A stretch of DNA of 64,000 nucleotides from Phyto melanocephala (Eukaryota; Arthropoda; Insecta; Diptera; Rhinophoridae): positions 43,638,275-43,702,274 of the forward strand of contig OW799233.1 in assembly GCA_941918925.1 (NCBI GenBank), given 5' to 3'. This document shows, one piece after another, positions 22,501 to 32,889 of this stretch; position 1 is the first letter of the stretch, and every line of letters begins with the position of its first letter. The notes beneath the pieces are model-generated. The model was given only the letters and a program-made list of their open reading frames with translations, was not told the origin of the DNA and did no database searches. A program made the translations under genes and the position numbers.

Positions 22501-22890
22501 TCGAGATGTTTCCGATAGAGTTCTGACGTTCCATGTACCAATCATAAACCGTTTTTTAAAGCCAAAAGTCGTCATCAAGGGGGGATTGTTATTTGAATTA
22601 ATTGACGTTTCTGTAATCATTTTGATTTAGGAATGAGGGCTGATTAGACCACTGCATCCCGATCCTAGTGTTGGGGCTGCCAACTACCTCTAGGCAGGTT
22701 TAGCCTTCTCACTCTAGCTGCCACCAGACGGTTGTCTGAATGGCATTACCAGGGAATACTTGGTCTAAGACCGGAAGTAGTGAGCTGCTTGGAAAATTCA
22801 TACAGAGGAATTGCTTCTTGCTATTCCCAAGTGAATAGCAGACAAAGAGCGTTCCGCACCGAAGTGCACCTCTGCGAAAGTCCCCAGGAT
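19577..22890 (-). mobile_element. RTE-type non-LTR retrotransposon, near full length
   Basis: About 3.3 kb, the size usual for RTE elements. On the minus strand it has a 5' leader (about 22890-22621), one long ORF, and a short 3' tail with aataaaggac and (AT)n. A simple-repeat tail instead of poly(A) is usual for RTE. The outer limits are inferred from the interrupted family A copy; I could not define a clean target-site duplication. Confidence 0.8.
19669..22620 (-). CDS. RTE endonuclease-reverse transcriptase, intact ORF
   Basis: 983 codons without a break. The N-terminal third is an APE-type endonuclease: TWNVRTL (Asn), LGLSEVRW (catalytic Glu), CYAPTEPDED, GDFNAKVG and SDHHLLVA (the terminal SDH) are all present. 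The RT domain follows: GPDNIPSELLKYG, WRGITLLNSIGKI, EQAGFRQGRSC, LFVDFERAFDTI, TGVRQGCILSPTLF and YADD as the polymerase active site. The C-terminus ends with the RTE hallmark LLYGCSTW, WVGHILRR and GRPRNTW region. It nicks target DNA and copies element RNA at the nick. ATG 22620 is the start because an in-frame TAA lies 9 bp upstream. All catalytic motifs I can check are kept, so this copy may be young or active. Confidence 0.95.
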   Translation of the reverse strand: MITETSINSNNNPPLMTTFGFKKRFMIGTWNVRTLSETSRIEQVRNEMAAYSLDILGLSEVRWLNNGSTNLSSGYHFIYSGNTTHKIRGVGLLLSPKANRALLEHNAVSDRIITARINSKFRKISIVQCYAPTEPDEDTAKDDFYNQLDATINKLPTGDIKVIIGDFNAKVGNNNNNLQLVMGTHGLGSVRNNNGDRLVDFCSRNRLYIGGTKFPHKDIHKYTWVCPTGRTRNQIDHFLISKLFLGSLMDVKTRRRADIDSDHHLLVATLRLRPAAIKKSCKPEKYNTTRLLDRNIAQSYNESLRTALHNSHHSTWADVSLACKETAKSVLGLKEGKNKPWISDETWLEIQNRKQLHNARINAKSPTEKQQAMAEYRQSASRVKRMVRTDREKYYNTIAEQAEQASNTGNLRGVYSAIKQINGNNIRGTAVLKAIDGADLTTSEEQLERWRDYFSSQEPAEQQEDNTLFNRRRNPRRDIATDPPSCSEIEAALNVLKNNKASGPDNIPSELLKYGAGTLAEVLTPIIREAWILNRIPDEWKEGLVITLPKKGDLTQCKNWRGITLLNSIGKIIASLINQRISPIAEQILRKEQAGFRQGRSCADHINTLRIIIEQSAEQNTPLYLLFVDFERAFDTIFRNSMWSALLCKGIPEKIVNLIRELYRDAKCKIRFNGNESRPFFPNTGVRQGCILSPTLFLILLDCVMEKTNREAPVGIRWTLSEFLYDTDYADDICLMAHRFQDIEAKLRCLSENAIKVGLRINSRKTKLMRIGTDVTTSLVVNNVTIEDVDSFCYLGSKITKDGGSQADVADRINKARSSFLSLYKIWRRNNISRKTKLRIFNCSVKSVLLYGCSTWSLTKESIRKIQTFINKCLRQILNIFWPNWITNEALLQMANSKPVEIEIRKRKWTWVGHILRRPQSEIARIALDWNPQGQRRPGRPRNTWVRYLKQECELARVSWNQAKAIARDRQRWREFVDALCSL

Positions 22891-22990
22891 TTGGTTGAGC
22901 AATATTCGTCTATCCGTGTGTTTGTTGAAATCAATTTTAAGAAGCCCACACATGCAGCACGGTCTGTATATAGTATCAATCTTTTGCAAA

Positions 22991-23340
22991 TATTCAGGAA
23001 TAGAAACAATTATTCTCCCATTTTAATGCTTCTTTTTTCAGCATTGGCGTAGCTTCATATTTATTTCTGGGGTTGGCAAAAGCTGGGATTGCAGAAACTG
23101 AGTAAATTTTTTATGCATATTTTTTATTTTTTTTTTAAATTCTAGATGAAATGCACCGTTAAGAATGATCTCGTTACACCCATGAGTGCATAAAGAAATT
23201 CGTAAATTCAAACGATTGTGTACCATCACTGTTTTACCATCACACATTGTTCAGGAGAGGCCGCCTTAGGCAAAAGGATTTTTTTTCTTTAAAACAATAA
23301 TCCCAAGTTAACAGAATTATCAAAAGTTGAACCACAGCTG
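22991..23340. other. ss intron, nothing supported
   Basis: Short AT-rich stretch with no recognised element. Confidence 0.35.
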
Positions 23341-23374
23341 GTGACAGCATTGTGTTAAAAAAATAAAAAAAATT

Positions 23375-24105
23375 TATTTTAGGACGCCATCTTGCATATT
23401 TTTCTTTTCTTAGCCAACTATATCTTAATACTCAAGCCCTTTCATTTGATCCCTATATTGATTCTCTGTTGTATAGAACCGATTTCCGTTTGTAAATTTT
23501 AGGAAATACATTGAAGCAGTTATAAATTGGTGCTTATATCTCGGTTGCTTTCAATGTGATTTGTTATTTTTTCTCTTAGAAATAATTTTGCAGATTACGG
23601 CTCATAATTTGGTATCTTAAGCTTGATCAAAAATTATTTAGGAGTTTGAAAAAACTTGATATATTTAAAAAGATATATATTTTTATCAAATAATTTTTGC
23701 CTATAAATTTGCCGATTAGTGACCAATTTGCCCAATGAATATCTCTAGAGAGGCATATTAAATTTATAAATAGTAACAACCGTGTCTATAAATTATCCTA
23801 GGGCTAGAACAGTTTAATTTTTGTGGTAAAAATAAGCGAAAAAACAATGGCAGTTGTAATTATGCTGATTTCCAATACCAATCTGCTTCCGAATATTTCT
23901 GATATTTTGATACCTTACACGAGTCTTGGCAATGTTGGAGGGCTTCAAAAAGGTGATTTCAACATACACACGTCAGACTGACAGACAGACAGACAATGCT
24001 TAGTCGACTCACCTATTCATTAGCTTTCAGAAAATATATTCTTTATGTGAGGTCGGAAATGACAATTGACAAACCTATATATACCCTACACTCACTGTGA
24101 TGGTT
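23375..24105 (+). repeat. Old family A relative
   Basis: Matches 6560-7500 and 5930-6185 in order: ctcaagccctttcatttgat, gttgtatagaacc, ttaggaaatacattgaagca, ataagcgaaaaaacaatggc, gatattttgataccttacac, gatttcaacatacacacg and ctttcagaaaatatattctt. It ends at tatataccctacactcactg. It joins the two sub-types seen near 6-7 kb, suggesting they are parts of one family. Confidence 0.65.
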
Positions 24106-24109
24106 TTAA

Positions 24110-25439
24110 AAATAACTTAACTGTGCAACGTCTGCAAAATGTGTAGTTTTTTTTTGGTAAAACTTATCGCGAATTTTGTTGATCAGTGGAGCCAATTTTT
24201 TGTTAAATTGATACGTCCATAAGGGAAATTGACACATTTGGAATGAAGATAATCCGCAAGCGATTACTGGGAAACAATTACATCCAGAGAAAGTCATTGT
24301 TTGTCAAGTCTTTGCTTTTGTGAGCCTGTGAAGTCACTGGTTCGTATTTCCTTGGAAATAGTGGCTATCAGAAATTAAATGCCCTTAAATCCCTCCATTG
24401 CTACAAAGTGACCGAACATTCCTCTAACCCAGTCAAGGTGGCCATATGCCGTTTGATATATTCAAATAAAAATGTTAAAAAAAACACCTCTGAAGCTCAA
24501 ATATTTTTCATGTGCAAGATTTTGTTACAACAAAAAAAAAAATATAAAATAAAATAAAAAACTTGTCATATTGTTTACCAATGTTAGAAATAGATTCTCA
24601 TTTAAAAGCAAATCATTGATAAATTTTAATTAGCTTGATTGAAGTGAATGTTAAAATATGACTCATCAAAATCACTCTCTTCTATTACATTCATTGAGGG
24701 TTGTGCTGACAAATGAAACGGCTGTTTAAAGTTAATCGATTACTACGCCACCGTCTGACTAGCGCCTCGTACAGAGTTCAGTTAATCCAGGAAATGATAC
24801 CTAATTAAATCAATGTTTCTCTTCTTCTTTTTTCCCCCTTCTTCACAATTCTTATTTGAAAAAATATTTCTTATTACCGTAAAGCGAAAGCAAAAACAAA
24901 AATAAAAAACAAAATTTATATCATTTATTACAATTCCTCGTATTTTTTAACTTTTGTTCTTCTTCTTCTTCTTGTCATTTTATTTGTTAACAGGTTCTCT
25001 CTATGTTTTATTGTTTTAATCCATTCATTCATAAATTTCTTATCTTGTTTTAATTTTGTTAAACTGATTTTGTTTTAGAATTGTTAAGTACATGTGTATG
25101 TCAGTTTGTATTTCATCTCATCATCATCATCATCAGTATCAGATGTGTATCTTTCATTCATACTTAAATTGTTCATAATTATAGTTTTCAAAAATATTTT
25201 TTTTTATTTTCATTTTCATTTTTTTTTTTTTTAATAATTTTTGTTCTTTGATAATCTCTTGTTTTTAGCCGTTGGTTGTTATTGTTATTGCTCTCGTATG
25301 TATATGTATATGTGTGTGTGTGTGTGTGTGGTTGTGTGTATATGGGTTTAATTTCATTTGAACTACTAGTTTTACACATTACTAATTACATTTTAAATAT
25401 TGTTACATTATTTTCATATTTTTACTGAGATTTCCTGCT
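24110..25439. other. ss intron, low-complexity tracts
   Basis: AT-rich with CTT/TTC runs (24825, 24955), a CAT run (25120) and a (TG)n run at 25305-25332. No gene or element seen. Unlike many neighbours this stretch seems free of recognisable transposons. Confidence 0.4.
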
Positions 25440-26710
25440 GCATTTTCTCTGCAATTGCTTTTGGAAGTTTAATGAGTTTTTAATATTCCAAGCAATTCTA
25501 GCTTTTGGCATGATTTCCCTCTCAAGTTGCTTTTTTTGTGTATGCGCGGATCTTCCAATGCGTCTTTGGTCTTGAAGGTTCTAGTCTAAGGCAATTCTTG
25601 TTATATCTCTTCTTGTTGTCCGGGGTGGGGGCTCTTCTGGGTGCTGTGACTTTGGAGAGCGCCAGGCCCCTTGAACGATTAAGGGATGAACTTGAGCGTT
25701 GGGCGATGGAGGAACATGTCAGAAAATGGCAAAGCACTGATGTCGGTAAGGTGACAAGAACACTATGGGGTGACCCAAATCTTGGGAAATCAAAGGAGAT
25801 TCTGAGACTAAGTAGACCTACACTTAGGAAACTAACCAGTGTGATTACAGGTCATACGGAGTTGAGAACTCATCTAGCTCGCATGAGATTATCTGAGGAG
25901 ATAACATGTAGAGCATGCGAGGAAGAGGATGAGACTTTGGTACACTACCTCTGTCATTGTCCTGCGTTTGGGCATATTAGGCGCGAAAACTTTACAGTGG
26001 ATACTATGCCGAACTTAGAATACCTGGGAAACTCGAACTGGAGATCCATAAGGCGTTACATTGAGGGGACTGGGTTCTTGGACTAGTCCGTCATTTACGG
26101 GAAATTATGTTTATAGTTTTTGTTTGGGAATTCTGTTTTCCAAATGGAGCGCACAACATGCCAATTGGGCATAAGTGCATACCTGTCATGGGTTTGGGCT
26201 TTTATACCCCTCCTTTTCAACCTAACCCTAACCTAACCTGTTATATCTCCGAGTGGTTTCTTTAGGGTGTACTCTATGCAGGTATATAGTAGTCCAGAGC
26301 GCTTGGTTGTTAATACGCACATACCAAAAGTTTTGCAGTACGTTGCATAGACAGCAGTTAACAAATGATTAAACAGTGACAGCACATCCTTTGGTGCGGC
26401 GTTCAATGATTCACGGCCGTACAACAGCGTGATCTCAATACTACTGTTAAAGATTCTCGTTTTAGTACCAGTGTAAAGTTGGGATGAGCTCCATACCGCC
26501 TCAAGTACTCCATACGGCCTTCCGACTTCGAAATGACAGGGTCTAGGTATATAAAGGACTCTACACCTTGAAGTGAGATAACAGACAGCCTTAATTATTG
26601 GATATTTTCCACATTAATCCGCATTGTTTTTCTCTTAAGGGCGTATATTTTTAAACCCATCTTAGCAGCCATCAGCTCAACCATGCGAAGCTTCAATTTC
26701 AGGTCGGTGA
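25440..26710 (-). pseudogene. Degenerate RTE-type RT C-terminus, split by an insertion
   Basis: On the minus strand, 26710-26250 reads with breaks through AAKMGLKIYALKRKTMRIN, GVESFIYLDPVIS, TKTRIFNSSIEITLLYGRES, and SLFNHLLTAVYATYC up to a GDIT-like position. After the inserted element, 25609-25440 continues with IALRLEP-like, KTHWK and REIMPKARIAWN segments, matching the end of the intact RTE ORF at 19669-22620 in order but only distantly. Stops and frameshifts make it dead. It belongs to a different, older RTE lineage. Confidence 0.75.
25610..26238 (+). mobile_element. 5'-truncated non-LTR retrotransposon 3' end, with target duplication
   Basis: Flanked by the direct repeat tgttatatctc at 25599-25609 and 26239-26249. 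The element is 5' truncated and ends in the tail aacctaaccctaacctaacc. The open part (about 25665-26086) encodes a family C-terminus: RLRDELERWAMEEHVRKWQS, LTSVITGHTELRTHLARM, a CRACEEEDETLVHYLCHCPA zinc-finger-like motif (C-x2-C..H-x4-C), and GTGFLD. This domain follows RNase H in R1/LOA-like ORF2 proteins. It inserted into the dead RTE copy. Confidence 0.85.
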
Positions 26711-28289
26711 AATTGTGCTGATGCCATCTGTGTAGTTAAGATGCTGTATTATTATTTATTTTTATTACATTTTTTCTGAACAAGATATTCAACACCTAAA
26801 TTAGGCATTTTAATCCTGATCTTACTAACAGGTGTCTGTGAGATACATCAAGATGTTTGATTCAATGTAACTACGGAAATGTCTAACAGATCTCAACCAA
26901 ACTTTATGACTTTTATTTTATGTAATGCCGGATCGGCCTGATAAACGATAACCTTGTGGGTCCTATTGTAGGGCTGACTGGGTAATATTAATATCGGGTC
27001 TGCCTAAACCATGTCCAATTCATATCCAATTAGAAGGTCCTAACTCGTATTTTTTACGAAATTGAGTTTTTCATTGATTTTAATACATTTTACACAAATT
27101 TACTGCGACACAAAAATTTAACGCAATAGAATCAAACAATTTTACAAGCAATTTTACAAAACAATTTACATTATGACAATACGGTTTCTGTTACGTTTTT
27201 ACCTTCTCCTGTAAAGTTACAATTATTTGAGTTAAGTCCTTTCTACTAGTGACCAACGATTTAAACTTTCACCTTAACGATTTGTGTTAATTCAACCGAA
27301 TTGACAACTAAGGCATTCTTATGCCAATTCAATTTGTGTAAAAAAAACATGATTTTTCGTTTTTGATAATAAAACGTCAGTCAGTTGTCATTCTGTGAAA
27401 CTGTAAAATGAGAAGTTTTTGCGTATCACATGGCGTCATAATTCTTTTGACAATGCATACACATTTCAGTTCAAAATTCCATAGAACGATAACTAAACAA
27501 AAGTTAACATTGCATAAAAAGTGCTGCCAAGTTCTTCAAACTAACCTCAAACTATAACACATAAAAGCATTTTCATTCATTCTTCATGTTTTTTATGAAC
27601 CGCTGCCTTTAATTGATATTTTAATTATTATTTACGTTTTATTTTTATATGTTTCTCTCTTGTGTGTTTTTTATTCATATCAAAACAATTTAATAATATT
27701 GTACAAACTAGCAACATCATCTGCCTTAAACATATAATTTAGTGTAAATAAAAAGTAGCATTAAATGCAAGCAAGCATCTCCATTTACGAGGCTGCCTCT
27801 AAACTATTGTAACTACAATTAAAAAAAAAGAACCGCAAATATTTATTAACAAAATTTAAATGTAATGTAAGTCATAATTTACGTGCTGATTATTTAAAAA
27901 ATTGCGGATTTAATAGGAAAACAATTATTATTATAAATAACAATTAACAGGAAGCAATGGGAACAGCAATAAAAAATATTGTGTTTCAATGCAGACGGCA
28001 TAACTTCTTAAGCCAACAGTTTTGAAATCGAAACAATATTTAAGCAAAAATTATGTAGAATTAAGGATTTTAAATTATTTATTTATTTATTTTATTCAAT
28101 CAACATAAAAATATACAGTTGAGCAATATTTTTTCAAAGAAAACAATAATTATATGAACAACGAAAGACAAAAACATCATTAGATAGATATAAGCATTTG
28201 AATTTAGAAACCTTATCAGCTTTACTCTAGTTACAGCAGCATTATCGGAAGAGTCGATGTGTGCATAAACTCAGCACAAATTTTTTTTA
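26711..28289. other. ss intron, nothing supported
   Basis: AT-rich intron. 27480-27545 (ttaacattgcataaaaagtg, ctgccaagttcttcaaact) faintly resembles the 12.9/13.5-kb direct repeats. No coding signal. Confidence 0.35.
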
Positions 28290-29850
28290 AATGGATCAAA
28301 GTTAATGAAGTTTGATCGGTGAAATTTTATATATAACGGTTCATAAGATCTGAACCGCCTGTTAGAAACATTGATGCATATTTTACGTTGTAGATATGTA
28401 GAATCAATTTTACCTTGAATTAAATTCAGGACAAATGCAATAATATTGGAAACAATTCTTCGGCTTTGTAACGTTGGGAGCGCAATGCGTAATAAACGAC
28501 TTCGATATGACGGTAAGTTGGTATTGGGATTTCAACGCAAGCTACGAAAGCAGAACAGAAAAAATTGTTTTTGGACTGATTCAACGTTTTGAATATACAT
28601 ACACATCATATTGGGGATCCCAAATTACTGATCCATATTTCAGTAAAGGTCTTACCAATGACGTGAATACATTTTTTGTCACATAAGGATCATTAAATTC
28701 CTTAGCCCAACGCTTAATAAAACTTGATATCCCATTAGTTTTATTTATTGTCATTTTTACATGAGAGTGAAAATTAGTTTTTACATCAAAGAGAATTCTA
28801 AGATCCAAAAACGAGTCAACAACATTTTATTTAGAGCCATTTAGAGTGTAAACTTTTAAAATCGGTAAATATCTGCAGAAAGTCATAGATTTGCATTTTG
28901 TTAAATTCAATTCTATAAGATTTACCGCAAACCAATTAAAGAAATTATTTAAATCAGTTTGGAGGTAAAAACTGTCCTCAACATTTCTAATCCATGAATA
29001 AAGTTTGACATCATCAGCAAACATTAAAATACTTCTGTATTGAATAGCCTTTGGAAGATCATTTATAAGCAATAAAAATAGGATGGGGCCGAGATGACTT
29101 CCAGAACTTACTTTAATATGTTGTGATATACAGTCATTATAAAAAACACATTGTCTCCGATCCTTTAAGTGAGAACTAATCCATTTTAAAAGGTAACCCG
29201 GAAATCCTAAGTTTTTGAGCTTCACTAACAATAAATAATGGTTGACCTTGTCGAAAGCTTTACTAACACAGGGGTTACACGATCAAGTTTTGTGTATCAA
29301 GTTTCAATACACTCACACTTTTTTACTAATACAATCATACTTTTAGAACTTGATGCGAACTTTCTGTTGAATTTCCCTTTTCATCGAATGTTTCAATTTG
29401 CAGTCAAGAAAACAGCTGATTGTTGTGATGAAATATTGTTTATTATTTTTTTTTGACAAATTTTCTGCCGCCATAATTTTTTGTTTTGTGTTTTACAAAT
29501 ATTCTGCCTCAATTTAAACTAAGTATAATTAATAAATTGTTTTCTTGACAAATACATTTTGAATAATAAAATTGCTTTAAAATTGCGTGAAGCCTACGTC
29601 ACAGCAATCAACATAAATTAATTTTGACAAGTAGTATGTGAGAAAAACTTGACAGAAAAACTTGAAAGTGTGGTTGCAATGTAAAGTCAGTATAGACTAC
29701 ATCGGTTTGATTACCATTACAAAATCCAGTATTGATGAAGGACGTCAGTTCCATTAAATTTGTGGATGTAGATCTTCTTTTACAAAAACCATGTTGCACT
29801 AGAGAAAGAATTGTTGACAACATAACACAACACACTTCACAGACATTGCA
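28290..29850 (-). pseudogene. Non-LTR (Jockey/CR1-like) RT pseudogene, split by a MITE
   Basis: Minus-strand order is a QHGFCKRRSTSTNLMELTSF block, DVVYTDF, [MITE], KAFDKVNHY, GFPGYLLKWISSHLKDRRQC, SGSHLGPILFLLLINDLPKA, FADD as the catalytic motif, LNLTKCKSM, then VRPLLKYGSVIWDPQYD and a degraded C-terminal part down to 28290. The usual GVPQGSHLGP stretch has lost residues, and stops and shifts separate the blocks. It lacks an endonuclease, so it is 5' truncated, and no RNase H is seen, which fits the Jockey/CR1 group. Confidence 0.85.
29266..29681. mobile_element. MITE with TA target duplication inside the RT pseudogene
   Basis: The interrupted RT frame defines the insert: the codons for DF and SKAF are separated by 416 bp flanked by TA (29264-29265 and 29682-29683). 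The left end acacaggggttacacgatca and the right end (reversed) cattgcaaccacactttcaa are imperfect inverted termini that converge on caagtttt. It is probably a Tc1/mariner-type non-autonomous element. No ORF is conserved inside. Confidence 0.75.
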
Positions 29851-32600
29851 AACGAGAAATGAGTTAGAAAACCCAAAAGTGTATTAAAAAAAAACATTTT
29901 TTTTAAAAAAATTTTAGCCAAAAATTGTAAAGCCGAATAATCGATTAATCGAATAAATATATAAACTTATGTATGCATGCAGTAAAAGTATATTCCTTCC
30001 GACCTTAAATGCGTAAATATTTTTTTAAAAAATCTCGAGGTCATGTTACTTAATTGAAACATTTAAATAAAACTCATAGTACGTTTCATTAAATATTAAT
30101 TTTTGAAAATTCTAAATTTTTTTAGAGCCCCTTGGGTGCTATTCTTCAGGGAAAAATATTTGAGTAAGACCATCGTTTGTCCATAGACAGAATTTAAGTA
30201 TTTAATTCATAAAAATACAAATTTCACAAATTAATATTTAATAAACGCTTTAAAAGTTTTATTTAAATATTCTAATTGAGTGATGACCTTAAGTCTGTAT
30301 GGAAAAATATTTTATATTTGCAAATTTACAACCTTTAACTCCAAATTTTATAACTGTTAACTCAAAAATTAAGAGTTATTCGAAAACCCAATAAAATATT
30401 TTTTCGATTAATCGAATAAAATAGTTTCCAAGTGTTTAAAACGAAAGCATCATGAATACAACAACAACAAAATTTAATGCATAGTTTTATCGAATCATCA
30501 CAAATCCGATTAAGCAAATATATTAACGAACCGTTATATTTACAATCCGATAACGTGCATATCTAACTGTGTATGTTGCCGTTTTTATTTCGGCATTAGA
30601 GTCAAAAAATAAATATTTATCATCGAAAAAGGGTTTATTGTTTTTGAAAATATTCTTCATGAAGATCAATACACACTTGCACACATGTGAATCAAATTTC
30701 GAAGCAGATTTTCCATTACGATCGATCAACCGCTTTATCAATATGCTTGCGATTTTACACATTTTTAAAAATTTTGTAAAATGAGCAGATAAACGTGCAT
30801 AAATATTTTCGCCGAATAACCTCCAAACCAAATAACCGAATTAATAAATCAATCAAAAATTAGGAAACAATTTAAAAAATATTAATTTTTTTTTTAAAAG
30901 CTCAATATTATTACTTAAATAATGTTTACTTCTAATCTAAAAATTGTATCTACATATATATTTGGGTTTTACGATTATTCGCAAAACCGGTTTAATTAGA
31001 CTAATTAAATAATAGAACAGATAAATACAAACTTTTTTAAAAAAAGAAAGAAGTATTAAAAATAAATAATTAAATAATGTTTTAGTGCGAATTTTTTGGC
31101 GACTAATAAAAAACCGAATAATCGATTAATCGATTAATATGATAAATTGAAAACAGTTGACGTTATTTGTTATATAATTATTCTTTTGTTTATTTATAGT
31201 AATTTGTTTAAAAAAAATTACATGCATTTTTAAATATTATTCGAATAACCGAATATCTAACAATGATGAAAAGTCTTATAAACTAAATATTTTTCTAAAA
31301 TTATACAAATTAAAATATGTATATAAATTTTAAATTTTACCCCAAATTTGAATAAACGCAATTTTTTAAGATTATTCGTAAAACTAATTTAACGATTAAT
31401 CGAATAATCGTATTAAATAACTTTTAAGTTTATTAAACAAACTTTTCATATAAAATTCGTTTAATAAACTTTTGATAAATTTACAAATGTTCTATCAATA
31501 TTGACGTAGTAGTTAAGTGAACTTTGACGAATAATTAATCGTAAAGTTAAATATAATGATATTCATAACTTGCCTCTACCTACTATTTACTGTATTAGTT
31601 TTCAAGCTTGTTAGAAAGTTTAGTGAACTTCTAAACTGAATCATTCTTAAAATTAATACTAGACCAACTTGTTGTAATTGATACCCAGACCATATCCAGA
31701 CTTTGATCTATTACAAGATTAATTTGCAAGAGTTGTTGTTGTTGTTGTTTTTCTTACCAATTTAATCGCCTTATAGTCTTATATTATTTCTTTAATAGAT
31801 GACTAATAATAACAAAAACAAAAAAGAAAAATTCATTAAAAGTTGAAAAAAAAACCAAACTCCCAGAGCGTGAAAATGCACAAGTTTTAGCCAACAAAGT
31901 AATGCGCACACACACTCGTGTCTGCAAAAAGTAAACACGAGTACGAGTAACTTTATGTTAGTAGTAGTACTTGCAGTTATTTTTTTTTTTTTTTTTTTTT
32001 TTTTTTGTTGCAATTTTTATGATTAACTGTAATTTAAAACATAAATATTTATTAATATTATTAATAAACTCAAACTGCAACTAACACTAACCGAAAAACA
32101 CAAAAACTAAACAACTTCTTTACGGTTTCTTGTTAAAAAAACATTTGCAGTGGAAAACAAAGAAAAACATTTAGCTTTTAGCCAAGACTAGACATAATAA
32201 AAATTTTTGTTAAAAAAAAAAAAACTAGAAACAAATTCATAAATTTATTAATACAAATTCGCATGATTTTCAACAATTAACACATACTAAAACTCGGCTA
32301 TAAAAACATACAGCTTAAAGTCATAAAGAAAAATCTCACAAAAAATATTAGATTTGAAATCGGCAAAATCAACAACGCATTTTAAAATTTGAATTTATTT
32401 CTTGATGGCTAAAAGCAGAGATGCTAAGACTCTGGAAGGAAATAAAAATTCTATTTTTAAAGTAATTTTTTAATAAAACTTTTTTTATTGTTTGATAGCA
32501 TTTAAAAAAAAAACTCCAAAACAAATGTTTGAGGTCTCGTATGTTTTACAGAAATGTCTGCTATTTATCTATACTTACAACAATACTGTTGTTGTGAGCA
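29851..32600. other. ss intron rich in TTCGATTAATCGAATAA-type motifs
   Basis: Between 29925 and 31430 the palindromic cgattaatcgaataa/ttattcgaataatcg motif recurs many times in otherwise AT-rich DNA, as also at 36.4-37.7, 38.4-39.0 and 42.1-43.1 kb. A run of 26 T lies at 31981-32006. The ORF at 30523-30831 is not recognisable. No gene supported. Confidence 0.5.
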
Positions 32601-32659
32601 CATATACAAACATCTCTAGTTTTTATGTTGACCACCCATTTTAAATATTATTTTATGTT

Positions 32660-32812
32660 CATTAATATATCTCCCGGTTTGGGTAATGCTGCCACACTTG
32701 TTGGTGGCGGCGGCCCAACATTATTTAGTACAACATCACCAAACATTCCATCACAACCACAACTGCAACAACAACCACAATTTGCTAATTATATGATGAT
32801 GCCACAACAATG
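32660..32812 (+). other. Coding-looking Gln/Pro segment, unassigned
   Basis: An abrupt rise in GC and codon-like composition gives an in-frame stretch with SPGLGNAATLVGGGGPTLFS, NIPSQPQLQQQPQFANYMMM and PQQ before a TGA. It looks like the C-terminal end of a fly low-complexity protein. The upstream part of the frame (from 32625) is AT-rich and not convincing, and no clear acceptor precedes it. It could be a captured exon, a processed fragment, or part of an unrecognised element. Confidence 0.35.
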
Positions 32813-32889
32813 ACAATAATATAAACAATAACTTGCAATCTTTTGATTTATTTCAATTATATCTAATGACTTATATTTATATATGCAAT

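Larger units (their letters stand above)
19470..22990 (-). repeat. Family A-related copy split by the RTE insertion
   Basis: 19478-19575 (ttcattccgtttgtcgaaat, gatcccataaaatatac, tttctgaaatcttatgaatag) and 22905-22990 (ctatccgtgtgtttgttgaa, atcaattttaagaagccca) are consecutive parts of a reverse-oriented family A sequence. The RTE lies exactly between them, so the older repeat was the insertion target. Confidence 0.65.

Noticed and set aside
32418..32618. cagagatgc/catctcta as the ends of a hAT element
   Set aside because: No matching 8-bp target duplication and the inverted match is too short.
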